From the NCBI RefSeq assembly GCF_026340565.1, contig NZ_JAPEPB010000001.1:2828501-2892500 (forward strand): DNA of 64,000 nt, written 5' to 3'. The notes under the pieces were generated by a model. The model was not told where the DNA came from. It worked only from the letters and a program-made list of their open reading frames with translations, and did no database searches. A program made the position numbers and the translations under genes. Source of the DNA: Kitasatospora sp. NBC_01287 (GTDB lineage Bacteria > Actinomycetota > Actinomycetes > Streptomycetales > Streptomycetaceae). The first letter of the stretch is position 1. The number at the start of each line of letters is the position of its first letter. Of this stretch, positions 51,588 through 60,049 are shown one piece after another.

Positions 51588-53171
51588 GTGAGTAATGCAC
51601 CAGCATTTCCCGACCTGGAGGGGGCCGAGGTGACGCAGGATATTCCGCAGCAGCCAGCGAACCCGCTACGCGATCCGGCCGACCGGCGGCTGCCGCGGAT
51701 CGCCGGACCGTCCGGTCTGGTGATCTTCGGCGTCACCGGCGACCTGTCGCGCAAGAAGCTGATGCCGGCGATCTACGACCTGGCCAACCGCGGCCTGCTG
51801 CCGCCGGGCTTCTCGCTGGTGGGCTTCGCCCGCCGTGAGTGGGAGGACGAGGACTTCGCGAAGGAGGTCCACGACGCCGTCAAGGAGCACGCCCGCACCC
51901 CCTTCCGCGAGGAGGTGTGGCAGCAGCTGGCCAAGGGCATGCGCTTCGTCCAGGGCACCTTCGACGACGACACCGCCTTCGAGACGCTGCGCGAGACCAT
52001 CGAGGACCTCGACAAGGCGCAGGGCACCAGCGGCAACTTCGCCTTCTACCTCTCGGTGCCGCCGAAGTTCTTCCCCAACGTGGTGCAGCAGCTGAAGAAG
52101 CACGGGCTGGCCGACCCGCCGACCGGCTCCTGGCGCCGTGCCGTGATCGAGAAGCCGTTCGGCCACGACCTGCTGAGCGCGCAGGAGTTGAACAAGGTCG
52201 TCCACGAGGTCTTCCCCCGGGACGAGGTCTTCCGGATCGACCACTACCTGGGCAAGGAGACGGTCCAGAACATCCTGGCGCTGCGCTTCGCCAACACGAT
52301 GTTCGAGCCGATCTGGAACCGCTCCTACGTGGACCACGTGCAGATCACCATGGCCGAGGACATCGGCATCGGCGGCCGCGCCGGGTACTACGACGGCATC
52401 GGCTCGGCCCGTGACGTGATCCAGAACCACCTGCTCCAGCTGATGGCGCTCACCGCCATCGAGGAGCCGGCCTCGTTCCACCCCAAGGCCCTGGTCGCCG
52501 AGAAGCTCAAGGTGCTCAGCGCCGTGCAGCTGCCCAAGGACCTGGGCCGCCACACGGTGCGCGGGCAGTACGCGGCCGGCTGGCAGGGCGGCGAGGAGGT
52601 GGTCGGCTACCTGGACGAGGACGGCATCGACCCCGAGTCCAAGACCGACACCTACGCCGCGATCAAGCTGGAGATCAACAACCGGCGCTGGGCCGGCGTC
52701 CCGTTCTACCTGCGGACCGGCAAGCGCCTGGGCCGCCGGGTGACCGAGATCGCGGTGGTCTTCCAGCGCGCGCCCTACCTGCCGTTCGACTCCTACGCCA
52801 CCGAGGAGCTGGGGCAGAACGCCCTGGTCATCCGGGTGCAGCCGGACGAGGGCGTCACGGTGCGGTTCGGTTCCAAGGTGCCGGGCACCTCGATGGAGGT
52901 CCGGGACGTCACGATGGACTTCGCCTACGGCGAGTCCTTCACCGAGTCCAGCCCGGAGGCGTACGAGCGGCTCATCCTGGATGTGCTGCTCGGCGACGCC
53001 AACCTCTTCCCCCGGCACCAGGAGGTCGAACTCTCCTGGGAGATCCTCGACCCGATCGAGAGGTACTGGGACCAGCACGGCAAGCCCGCGCAGTACCCGG
53101 CCGGCACCTGGGGGCCGACCGAGGCGGACGAGATGATCGCACGAGACGGCAGGAGCTGGCGCCGGCCATGA
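51588..53171 (+). CDS. zwf: glucose-6-phosphate 1-dehydrogenase
   Basis: First enzyme of the oxidative pentose phosphate pathway, making NADPH. The 527-residue protein has VIFGVTGDLSRKKLMPAIYDL (nucleotide fold), EKPFGHDL, FRIDHYLGKETVQN with the catalytic His/Lys, FEPIWNRSYVDHVQITMAE and RWAGVPFYLRTGKRL. GTG 51588 after GCGGAG is taken, giving 25 disordered residues before the domain. Its stop overlaps opcA (ATGA). Confidence 0.96.
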   Translation: MSNAPAFPDLEGAEVTQDIPQQPANPLRDPADRRLPRIAGPSGLVIFGVTGDLSRKKLMPAIYDLANRGLLPPGFSLVGFARREWEDEDFAKEVHDAVKEHARTPFREEVWQQLAKGMRFVQGTFDDDTAFETLRETIEDLDKAQGTSGNFAFYLSVPPKFFPNVVQQLKKHGLADPPTGSWRRAVIEKPFGHDLLSAQELNKVVHEVFPRDEVFRIDHYLGKETVQNILALRFANTMFEPIWNRSYVDHVQITMAEDIGIGGRAGYYDGIGSARDVIQNHLLQLMALTAIEEPASFHPKALVAEKLKVLSAVQLPKDLGRHTVRGQYAAGWQGGEEVVGYLDEDGIDPESKTDTYAAIKLEINNRRWAGVPFYLRTGKRLGRRVTEIAVVFQRAPYLPFDSYATEELGQNALVIRVQPDEGVTVRFGSKVPGTSMEVRDVTMDFAYGESFTESSPEAYERLILDVLLGDANLFPRHQEVELSWEILDPIERYWDQHGKPAQYPAGTWGPTEADEMIARDGRSWRRP

Positions 53172-54394
53172 AGATCGACCTGACGGACACCACATCCAGC
53201 AAGATCAACAGCGCCCTGATGGAGGCTCGCCGGGCCAGCGGCTCCACCGGGGCCGGCATGGTCCTGACGCTGGTCATCGTGACCGACGAGGGCAGCGCCT
53301 ACGACGCCCTCAAGGCCGCGAACGACGCCTCCCGCGAGCACCCCTCGCGCACCCTCGCGGTGATCAAGCGGGCGGGCCGCTCGCCGCGGGCCAGGGCCGG
53401 CACCCGGCTGGACGCCGAGATCCTGGTGGGCTCGGACGCCGGCTCGGGCGAGACCGCCATCCTGCGGATGCACGGTGAACTCACCTCGCACGCCCAGTCG
53501 GTGGTGCTGCCGCTGCTGCTGCCGGACGCCCCCGTGGTGGTCTGGTGGCCGGAGAACGCCCCGCTGCACCCGGCCCAGGACCCGCTCGGCGCGATCGCCC
53601 AGCGCCGGATCACCGACGCGGTGACCGCCGAGTCCCCGGTCGAGCAGCTGGCCGTGCGGGCCGACAGCTACACCCCCGGCGACACCGACCTGGCCTGGAC
53701 CCGGATCACCGGCTGGCGCTCGATGCTGGCCGCCGCACTGGACCAGCGGCCCACCCGGGTCCTGTCGGCCTCGGTCGAGGGCGAGTCGTACAACCCCAGC
53801 GTCGAGCTGCTCGGCCTGTGGCTGCACGACCGCCTGCGGGTGCCGGTCGAGCGCGTGGTCAGCGACGGCCCCGGCATCACCGCGGTGCGGCTGCGCGGCG
53901 CCGAGGGCGAGATCGTGCTCGGCCGGCCCGACGGGCTGATGGGCACCCTCTCCATCCCCGGCTCGCCGGACCGGATCGTGGCGCTCAAGCGGCGGGACAC
54001 CGCCGAGCTGATCGCCGAGGAGCTGCGCCGGCTGGACGAGGACACCATCTACGCCGCGGCCGTGCGCACCGGTGTGGACCGCCTCGACGAGCCGCGCACC
54101 GAGCAGACCCACTCGATCGGCTCCGAGGCCGCGGTGGCCGAGGCGACCGCGGCGGCCGTGGTCGAGGCCGCGGTGGCCATCCCCCGGGTGACCGCCAAGG
54201 TGCCGGTGGCCGAGGCGGCCGAGCTCGCCGAGCTCGCCGAGGCCCCGGCGGCCAAGGCTCCGGCCGAGAAGGCGCCCGCCAAGAAGGCGGCCGCCGAGCA
54301 GGCCCCCGCGGCGAAGAAGGCCGCGGGCGGCAAGAAGGCGGCGCCGGAGAAGGGCGCCAAGAAGGCGGCGACCCGCAAGCGGAGCGGCGCGTGA
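53168..54394 (+). CDS. opcA: OpcA, glucose-6-phosphate dehydrogenase assembly factor, with long basic tail
   Basis: OpcA is needed for active Zwf in actinobacteria and cyanobacteria. The conserved part is ~300 residues (MKIDLTDTTSSKINSALMEARRASG ... ITGWRSMLAAALDQRPTRVLSAS). After that comes an Ala/Glu/Val segment and then a Lys/Ala-rich tail of ~45 residues (KAPAEKAPAKKAAAEQ, KKAAGGKKAAPEKGAKKAATRK) that resembles histone-H1-like or Lsr2-like basic tails. This tail is longer than in the OpcA proteins I know. Overlaps zwf and pgl at both ends. Confidence 0.93.
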   Translation: MKIDLTDTTSSKINSALMEARRASGSTGAGMVLTLVIVTDEGSAYDALKAANDASREHPSRTLAVIKRAGRSPRARAGTRLDAEILVGSDAGSGETAILRMHGELTSHAQSVVLPLLLPDAPVVVWWPENAPLHPAQDPLGAIAQRRITDAVTAESPVEQLAVRADSYTPGDTDLAWTRITGWRSMLAAALDQRPTRVLSASVEGESYNPSVELLGLWLHDRLRVPVERVVSDGPGITAVRLRGAEGEIVLGRPDGLMGTLSIPGSPDRIVALKRRDTAELIAEELRRLDEDTIYAAAVRTGVDRLDEPRTEQTHSIGSEAAVAEATAAAVVEAAVAIPRVTAKVPVAEAAELAELAEAPAAKAPAEKAPAKKAAAEQAPAAKKAAGGKKAAPEKGAKKAATRKRSGA

Positions 54395-55176
54395 CCCCGG
54401 TACCGCAGCTGGTCGTGCACCGCGACAAGGAGCTGATGGCCCAGGCGGCCGCCGCGCGTCTGATCACCAAGATCGTCGACGCGCAGGCCGCCCGGGGCAC
54501 CGCCTCCGTGGTGCTCACCGGCGGCCGCAACGGCAACGCGCTGCTCGCCGCGATCGCCGCCTCCCCGGCCCGGGACGCGGTGGACTGGTCCCGGCTGGAC
54601 CTGTGGTGGGGGGACGAGCGCTTCGTGCCCTCCGCCGACCCGGAGCGCAACGCGGTGCAGGCAGCCGACGAGCTGCTCGCCCGGGTCCCGCTCGACCCGG
54701 CGCGGGTGCACTACATGCCCGCCTCGGACGGCGTGGACGGTGCCGACGTGGAGGCCGCCGCCGAGCGGTACGCCGAGGAGCTGGCCAAGGCCGCGGGTCC
54801 GCAGGACCGCGGCCTGGTGCCCGCCTTCGACGTGCTGCTGCTCGGCGTCGGCCCGGACACCCACGTCGCCTCGCTCTTCCCCGGGCACCCGGGCGTGCGC
54901 GAGAGCGCCCGCACGGTTGTCGGGGTGCGCGGGGCGCCGAAGCCGCCGCCCACCCGGATCTCGCTGACCCTCCCGGCCATCCGGGCGGCCCGCGAGGTCT
55001 GGCTGCTGGCGGCCGGCGAGGACAAGGCGGAGGCCGTGGCGCTGGCCCTGTCCGGTCCCGGGGAGATCCAGGCCCCGGCCGGCGGCGCGTACGGCACCAG
55101 CCGCACGCTCTGGCTGCTCGACCGGGCGGCGGCGGCCAAGATCCCGCCGCAGCTCTATCCGCCGTCCTCGGCCTGA
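54391..55176 (+). CDS. pgl: 6-phosphogluconolactonase
   Basis: Hydrolyses 6-phosphogluconolactone made by Zwf. The 261-residue DevB-type enzyme has SVVLTGGRNGNALL, DLWWGDERFVPSADPERN, FDVLLLGVGPDTHVASLFPGHP and LTLPAIRAAREVWLLAAGEDKAEAV. GTG 54391 overlaps the opcA stop (GTGA). Last gene of the operon, followed by a strong terminator. Confidence 0.95.
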   Translation: MTPVPQLVVHRDKELMAQAAAARLITKIVDAQAARGTASVVLTGGRNGNALLAAIAASPARDAVDWSRLDLWWGDERFVPSADPERNAVQAADELLARVPLDPARVHYMPASDGVDGADVEAAAERYAEELAKAAGPQDRGLVPAFDVLLLGVGPDTHVASLFPGHPGVRESARTVVGVRGAPKPPPTRISLTLPAIRAAREVWLLAAGEDKAEAVALALSGPGEIQAPAGGAYGTSRTLWLLDRAAAAKIPPQLYPPSSA

Positions 55177-55192
55177 CGGCACGTCAACGATG

Positions 55193-55227
55193 AGGGGCGG
55201 TGCGCTCGGTGAGAGCGCACCGCCCCT
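55193..55227. terminator. terminator after pgl
   Basis: Perfect 15-base arms (aggggcggtgcgctc / gagcgcaccgcccct) with a 5-base loop, 16 bases past the pgl stop. Confidence 0.87.
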
Positions 55228-55247
55228 TCGTCGTGCGTCGTGACCCG

Positions 55248-55283
55248 CCGTGCGGACCTCCGTGCGGACCTCCGTGCGGACCT
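55248..55283. repeat. three-copy ccgtgcggacct repeat
   Basis: Three exact 12-base copies between the pgl terminator and the convergent ABC permease gene. Confidence 0.8.
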
Positions 55284-55289
55284 CCGCGC

Positions 55290-56363
55290 TCAGCCGAACC
55301 GGCGCCGCGCCCAGCGCACGGTCAGCGCGGTCAGCGCCGCCGCCACCGCCAGGCAGATGCCGGACTCGACCAGCTGCAGCGGCCAGTAGTCCGCCGCGTG
55401 GTGCAGGTCGGTGACCCCTCTGAGGTTCGCCGAGCAGCTCTGGTAGTCCACCGCGGCGGAGCAGTGGTCGGAGGGCAGCCGGTGGCCGTCCGGGGTCAGG
55501 TAGCCCTGCCCGAAGCCCCAGACGCTGTTGGGCAGCGAGGAGGGGTCGACGACCTCGGTGTTCCAGGCCCACAGGTGCGGACGCACCACGGCCAGCGCCC
55601 ACTGGGCCAGCCAGACCAGACCGAGGGTGACCGCCATCGCGGGCAGCACCCGGCGCAGCACCACCCCGGCCAGCGCACCCACCGCGATCGCCAGCAGCAC
55701 GGTGGCCACCAGCACCGGGCCGCCCGAGCCGAAGAACTCCAGGCTGTACCAGCCGATTCCGGAGACGTCGTTGGCCGAGGGCTGCCAGAGCCAGTGCAGC
55801 AGCAGCGCCGGCACGGCCGCGCCCAGCGAGCCGATCAGAGCGGCCGTGAGCAGCTTGGCCGCCACCCAGCGGTCCCGGCCGACCGACTGCGCCAGCGCCA
55901 GCTTCCAGGTCCCGGTCTCCAACTCCTGGGCCAGCAGCGGCGCGCCGAGCCCGGCCCCGAACCCGGCGGGCAGCACGAGCAGCAGCAGGGCGCCCAGCCC
56001 CTTGAGGAAGGTGCCGTAGGTACCGCGGAAGTCCGACACCGCCTGCTGGGTGCTCGGGTTCTGGCAGGCCGGGTCCATGCTGATCTCGGCGCAGCCCGCG
56101 ATGTGGTGGCCGCTGATGAAGGAGACCATCCCGGCCCGCAGGAACGGGGCGGCGACCACCGCCGCCAGCAGCAGGACCAGCCAGACGCGCAGCAGCAGCC
56201 GGTTCTGACGCCACATCAGCCAGGCCAGGCCGCGCGGCCGCAGCCGGGCCGCCCGGGCGGGCGCGACGGGACGGGTGCCCACGCTCGGGTCGGCGCTGCT
56301 CAGGTCGGCGCTGTTCGGGTCGGCGCTGTTCAGGTCGGCGGCGCTCAGGTCGGCGGCGCTCAT
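55290..56363 (-). CDS. ABC-2 type permease with N-terminal SAADL repeats
   Basis: A 357-residue membrane protein with about six transmembrane helices (from VWLVLLLAAVVAAPFLRAGM to LVESGICLAVAAALTALTV) and a large extracytoplasmic loop with cysteines between the first two. The N-terminal ~26 residues are imperfect pentads SAADL/NSADP/SSADP encoded by tandem repeats at 56284-56360. Its start overlaps the ATPase stop upstream. Permease of the GntR-controlled transporter; relatives (YtrC-like) are exporters with no fixed substrate. Confidence 0.85.
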   Translation of the reverse strand: MSAADLSAADLNSADPNSADLSSADPSVGTRPVAPARAARLRPRGLAWLMWRQNRLLLRVWLVLLLAAVVAAPFLRAGMVSFISGHHIAGCAEISMDPACQNPSTQQAVSDFRGTYGTFLKGLGALLLLVLPAGFGAGLGAPLLAQELETGTWKLALAQSVGRDRWVAAKLLTAALIGSLGAAVPALLLHWLWQPSANDVSGIGWYSLEFFGSGGPVLVATVLLAIAVGALAGVVLRRVLPAMAVTLGLVWLAQWALAVVRPHLWAWNTEVVDPSSLPNSVWGFGQGYLTPDGHRLPSDHCSAAVDYQSCSANLRGVTDLHHAADYWPLQLVESGICLAVAAALTALTVRWARRRFG

Positions 56364-57268
56364 GCGGCCACCGCCCCGGTCTCGGGCACGCGCGCCTCGG
56401 CGGTCAGCAGGGGCGGCACCTCGGGAGCCCGCAGATGGGCCAACAGCAGCTCCTCCAGGGTGGGTTCGCTCGCGTCCCAGCGCTCGTCCAGCGGGCCCTG
56501 GGGGCGCACCAGCGCGGTCAGCTGGCGGCCACCGCCACGGGACTCCACCAGCTGGTGGCCCGCCAGCGATTCGGCCGCGCTCCGCGGGCCGATCACCAGC
56601 CGGTGCGCGGCCAGCAGTTCGTCGGTGTCGCCCGCCAGCCGGACCCGACCACCGGCCAGCAGCAGCAGGTAGTCGCAGACCTCGCGCAGCTCGGCGATCA
56701 CGTGCGAGGACATCAGCACGGTCATCCCGCGGTCTGCCGCCTCGGCCAGCAGCAGGCCCATCAGCTGGTGCCGGGCCAGCGGATCGAGATCGGCCATCGG
56801 CTCGTCGAGGATCAGCAGCTCCGGCCGCTTGCCCAGGGCCAGCGCGAGCGCCACCCGGGTGCGCTGGCCGCCGGAGAGCGAGCCGACCTTGGCGCTCGCC
56901 GGGAAGCCGCCGTCCGCCAGGGCCACCTGGGCCCGCTCCTCGTCCCAGCCCGGGTTGAGCTCGCGGCCCAGCCGCAGCAGCTCGGCCACCGTGAAGCCGG
57001 GGTAGAGCGGCTTCTCCTGGGCGACGAAGGCGGTGCCGGGGCTGCCGCCGGGCCGAGGCACCCGTCCGGCCACCTCGATCCGCCCCTCGGTGCCGCTGAG
57101 CAGTCCGGCGGTCAGTGCCAGCAGGGTGCTCTTGCCGGCGCCGTTCGGGCCGACCAGGGCGCAGATCCGCCCCGCCGGCAGCCGGAAGCCGCAGTCGCGC
57201 AGCGCCCAGCCGCGCCGGTACCGCTTGCCGAGGCCGTAGGCGGCCACAGCGGGGTGTTGCTCGGTCAT
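56360..57268 (-). CDS. ABC transporter ATP-binding protein
   Basis: A 302-residue ATPase. Walker A is GPNGAGKSTLL, the signature is SLSGGQRTRVALALA, Walker B is LLILDEPMADLDP, and the switch His is SSHVIAEL. The D-loop reads EPMADLD instead of the common EPTSGLD, a change seen in YtrB-type transporters. It follows the GntR gene after 26 bases and overlaps the permease. Confidence 0.92.
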   Translation of the reverse strand: MTEQHPAVAAYGLGKRYRRGWALRDCGFRLPAGRICALVGPNGAGKSTLLALTAGLLSGTEGRIEVAGRVPRPGGSPGTAFVAQEKPLYPGFTVAELLRLGRELNPGWDEERAQVALADGGFPASAKVGSLSGGQRTRVALALALGKRPELLILDEPMADLDPLARHQLMGLLLAEAADRGMTVLMSSHVIAELREVCDYLLLLAGGRVRLAGDTDELLAAHRLVIGPRSAAESLAGHQLVESRGGGRQLTALVRPQGPLDERWDASEPTLEELLLAHLRAPEVPPLLTAEARVPETGAVAA

Positions 57269-57294
57269 TGCTTCCCCTCGGATTCTGCTCGGTC

Positions 57295-57675
57295 CTACGC
57301 GCCGAACTCGCGCTCCACGACGGAGGCGACCAGCGCCGCCACGTCGTCCCGCTCCAGGCCCGCGCGGTGTGCGCGAGCCGCCCAGTCGGCCAGCTCGGCG
57401 TGCAGCGGGGACTCGGCCCCCGCCTCCTCGCGGGCCAGCGAGCGGAGCACGAAGGTGCCGAGGCCGGGGCGTGGCGCCACCAGCCCCTCCCGCTCCAGTT
57501 CGCGGTAGGCCTTCAGCACGGTGTTCGGATTGATCGCGGTGGCCGCCACCACTTCCCTGGCGGTCGGCAGCTTGTCGCCCGGCTCCAGCAGGCCCAGCCG
57601 CAGCGCGTGCTTGGTCTGCTGCACGATCTGCAGATAGGTGGCCACACCGCTGTTCCGGTCGATGCGGTACTCCAC
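57295..57675 (-). CDS. GntR/YtrA-family repressor
   Basis: A 126-residue YtrA-subfamily regulator: winged helix (TYLQIVQQTKHALRLGLLEPGDKLPTAREVVAATAINPNTVLKAYRELEREGLVAPRPGLGTFV) plus a short helical dimerisation tail with no large ligand domain. GTG 57675 gives VEYRIDRNSG; there is no ribosome binding site, and a perfect operator palindrome lies 3 bases upstream, so the mRNA is probably leaderless. It should repress itself and the two transporter genes. An in-frame extension to 57771 would translate through the palindrome and is unlikely. Confidence 0.9.
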   Translation of the reverse strand: MEYRIDRNSGVATYLQIVQQTKHALRLGLLEPGDKLPTAREVVAATAINPNTVLKAYRELEREGLVAPRPGLGTFVLRSLAREEAGAESPLHAELADWAARAHRAGLERDDVAALVASVVEREFGA

Positions 57676-57678
57676 GGG

Positions 57679-57724
57679 CTTGCACCACCATTCCACTAAT
57701 GTCTTAGTGGAATGGTGGTGCAAG
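57679..57724. promoter_or_regulatory. 21-bp perfect inverted repeat (GntR operator)
   Basis: Arms at 57679-57699 and 57704-57724 are exact reverse complements separated by only 4 bases. They read, in part, CACCACCATTCCACTAA and TTAGTGGAATGGTGGTG. Such a length of perfect symmetry next to a YtrA-type gene implies the repressor's binding site, covering the promoter of the GntR-ABC operon. Confidence 0.85.
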
Positions 57725-57782
57725 GGGGCCCTACCGTCAAGCCGGCTGACGACTGCGCGGGAACGCGACACCTGTCACTTGA

Positions 57783-57890
57783 ACGCGGCGGTTGTTCCCG
57801 GAAGCGTTCCAGGCCGGGCTGGTCACCGAGCGCGGCAAGGCACGTGCCGATGCCACGTATATGCTCGCCGCCGTGCGCCGCCGGCCGTGA
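57783..57890 (+). pseudogene. possible gene tail, 35 codons
   Basis: Between the GntR operator and the histidine kinase, one plus-strand frame reads LFPEAFQAGLVTERGKARAD, then ATYMLAAVRRRP, then TGA. An in-frame stop lies just before it. Composition is that of a real C-terminal helix, but there is no start. It may be a residue of a lost gene; the family is not recognised. Confidence 0.3.
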
Positions 57891-57988
57891 GCGCACCGCG
57901 CCGGTCGTGCTCAACGGAGCCGTGGTCACGTGTGAGACTCGCAGTGCGTGGACGGCGGGAGCCGACCGATGGCGAACGGAGTGCGGGA

Positions 57989-59293
57989 ATGGTGGGTATG
58001 TGGCCCGACGTGATCCGGTCCGCGGCCGATCCCGCCCGCCGCCGGATCTTCGAGCGTGGTGACGTGATCGGCGCGGGCGCGCTGATCGCCTGCGTGGTGG
58101 TCTCGGTGATCGCGGCCGACGGGGCGGCGCTGAAGGTCGTCGTCGCCGTGCTCGGGCTCTGCGCGGAGCTGGGCATGGTGCTCAGTGGCCGGGCCCTGCC
58201 GACGCCGCTGACCTGGTTCGGCGTCGCGCTGACCATCGGGACCGGCTTCGCCATCATGGCTCTCGTGCCCGACGGGCTCGGCGAGGTTCCCGTACTGGCC
58301 GGCGCCGCCGTGCTGCCGATGTGCGTCCCGGCCGGGCCGGTGCGCAACGCCTGCGTCGCGCTGCTGGCGGTGGTCTTCGGCGTCGCGGTCATGGTGGTCT
58401 TCGACAGCGTGGCCGGCCTGCTGTCGGCCGTCGGCGTGTGGCTGCTCGCCGACCGTTCGATCGAGCACGCCGCGCTCCAGGCCGAGCGGGACCGCGCGGT
58501 CGCGCTGCTGGCCGAAGTGGAGGCGTCCCGCGCGTCCCGGCAGGAGGCGGCGGCCCTTGAGGAGCGGAGGCGGATCGCCCACGAGATGCACGACGTGCTC
58601 GCGCACAGCCTCGCCGGACTGTCCATGCAGCTGCAGGCGGTCAGGGCGATCGCGCGGCGTGACGGTGCTCCGGCTGCGCTGACCGAGCCGCTGGACCGCG
58701 CCGCCGAACTCGCGCGCGACGGGGTGCAGGAGGCCCGCGCGGCGGTGAGTGCGCTGCGGTCCGTACCGCTCCGGGGCGTGGCCGATATCGACGGCCTGAC
58801 CAGGGGTTTTCCGGGTGAGGCGCGGCTGCGCGTCAGCGGCCGGGCCGGTCGGCTCACACCCGGGGCCGGGCACGCGGTGTACCGGGCGGTGCAGGAGGGC
58901 ATGACGAACGCGGCGCGGTACGCCACCGGTAGTGCCATCGACGTGGTCCTGGCATGGGAGGGCTCCGAGCTGCGCGCTGTCGTGCGGGACCGTGGGCTGC
59001 CGGCCGGTCGCCGCCCGTCGGGAGTCCAGGGCAGCGGCACGGGGCTGCGCGGCATGGCCGAGCGGATCGAGGCCGTCGGCGGCTCGTTGACCGCCGGACC
59101 CGCGCCCGAGGGACCGGGCTGGCGGATCACGCTCCGTGTGCCGGTCGTGCAGGACGCCGGCGCCGAGGCGGACACCGCTTCCGGGGATGCCGCCGCGGCG
59201 GGCGGCGCTGTCGCAGGCGGCACTGACGCGGCCGGCACCAACGCCGGCACCAACGCTGACAGCATTACGGCAGACGGGACGGCAGACGCGTGA
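57989..59293 (+). CDS. sensor histidine kinase (NarL-type system)
   Basis: A 434-residue class HPK7 histidine kinase. Four to five transmembrane helices (about residues 25-160, from GAGALIACVVVSVIAADG to AGLLSAVGVWLLA) are followed by a dimerisation helix with RRIAHEMHDVLAHSLAGLSMQLQ (phospho-acceptor His). The ATPase domain has TNAARYATG and GSGTGLRGMAERIEAVGGSL. The tail is Ala/Thr/Asp-rich and disordered. ATG 57989 lies behind CGGAG. It overlaps its response regulator (GTGA). Stimulus unknown; the lack of an extracellular domain suggests membrane-perturbation sensing. Confidence 0.92.
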   Translation: MVGMWPDVIRSAADPARRRIFERGDVIGAGALIACVVVSVIAADGAALKVVVAVLGLCAELGMVLSGRALPTPLTWFGVALTIGTGFAIMALVPDGLGEVPVLAGAAVLPMCVPAGPVRNACVALLAVVFGVAVMVVFDSVAGLLSAVGVWLLADRSIEHAALQAERDRAVALLAEVEASRASRQEAAALEERRRIAHEMHDVLAHSLAGLSMQLQAVRAIARRDGAPAALTEPLDRAAELARDGVQEARAAVSALRSVPLRGVADIDGLTRGFPGEARLRVSGRAGRLTPGAGHAVYRAVQEGMTNAARYATGSAIDVVLAWEGSELRAVVRDRGLPAGRRPSGVQGSGTGLRGMAERIEAVGGSLTAGPAPEGPGWRITLRVPVVQDAGAEADTASGDAAAAGGAVAGGTDAAGTNAGTNADSITADGTADA

Positions 59294-59976
59294 CGATTCG
59301 GGTGCTGGTCGCGGACGACCAGGCGGTGGTGCGTGACGGGGTGGTGCTGCTGCTGACCTCGACGGAGGACATCGAGGTGGTCGGGCAGGCCGGCGACGGG
59401 AACGAGGCGGTGCGGCTCACCCTGGCGCAGCGGCCCGACGTCGCCCTCGTCGACCTGCGGATGCCCGGGCTCGACGGCGCGCAGGTGACGGCCGAGGTCC
59501 TGGCAGCGGGCATCGAGACCCGGGTGCTGATCCTGACGACGTTCGCCGACGACGACGCGGTGATGCCCGCGCTGCGGGCGGGCGCACTCGGCTACCTGAC
59601 CAAGGACGCGACCGGCGAGGCGGTGCTGGCCGCGGTCCGGGACGTGGCGGCCGGTCGGACCGTCCTCGACCCGGCCGTGCAGCGGCGGCTCGTGCAGCTC
59701 GTCGTGACGGAGCCCAAGGCGACCGCCGCCGCGCCCGCGTCCTCGCCGGCGACGCTTCCCCCCGAGGCCGAGGGGCTGACCAGGCGGGAGGTCGACGTCG
59801 TCCGGCTCCTGGCGCAGGGGCTGAACAACCGGCAGGTGGCGCGCGAGATGGTCGTCAGTCAGGCGACGGTGAAAACGCACCTCAACCACGTCCTGGCCAA
59901 GCTGGCGCTGGACGATCGCGGCGCGCTGATCGCCTGGGCCTGGCGCTTCGGCCTGGTCGACAACACCGAGCGCTAG
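59290..59976 (+). CDS. NarL/LuxR response regulator
   Basis: A 228-residue regulator: receiver with LVADDQAVVRDG, phospho-acceptor Asp in VALVDLRMPGLDG, the switch Thr in ILTTFADDD and GYLTKDATGE; then the LuxR helix-turn-helix LTRREVDVVRLLAQGLNNRQVAREMVVSQATVKTHLNHVLAKLAL. Partner of the preceding kinase. The gene downstream starts behind a CAACCCGGGTTG palindrome, its likely binding site. Confidence 0.95.
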   Translation: MTIRVLVADDQAVVRDGVVLLLTSTEDIEVVGQAGDGNEAVRLTLAQRPDVALVDLRMPGLDGAQVTAEVLAAGIETRVLILTTFADDDAVMPALRAGALGYLTKDATGEAVLAAVRDVAAGRTVLDPAVQRRLVQLVVTEPKATAAAPASSPATLPPEAEGLTRREVDVVRLLAQGLNNRQVAREMVVSQATVKTHLNHVLAKLALDDRGALIAWAWRFGLVDNTER

Positions 59977-59988
59977 CGGCGCGGACCT

Positions 59989-60014
59989 CAACCCGGGTTG
60001 CACCCCTGGGTTGA
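59989..60014. promoter_or_regulatory. CAACCCGGGTTG palindrome
   Basis: A perfect 12-base palindrome, directly after the response regulator stop, plus a further GGGTTGA half-site 8 bases on. It sits upstream of the membrane protein gene and may be the response regulator's binding site. Confidence 0.5.
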
Positions 60015-60049
60015 AGGAGTTCGGGGCGCGTCGGCGGATGCTCGTACAC

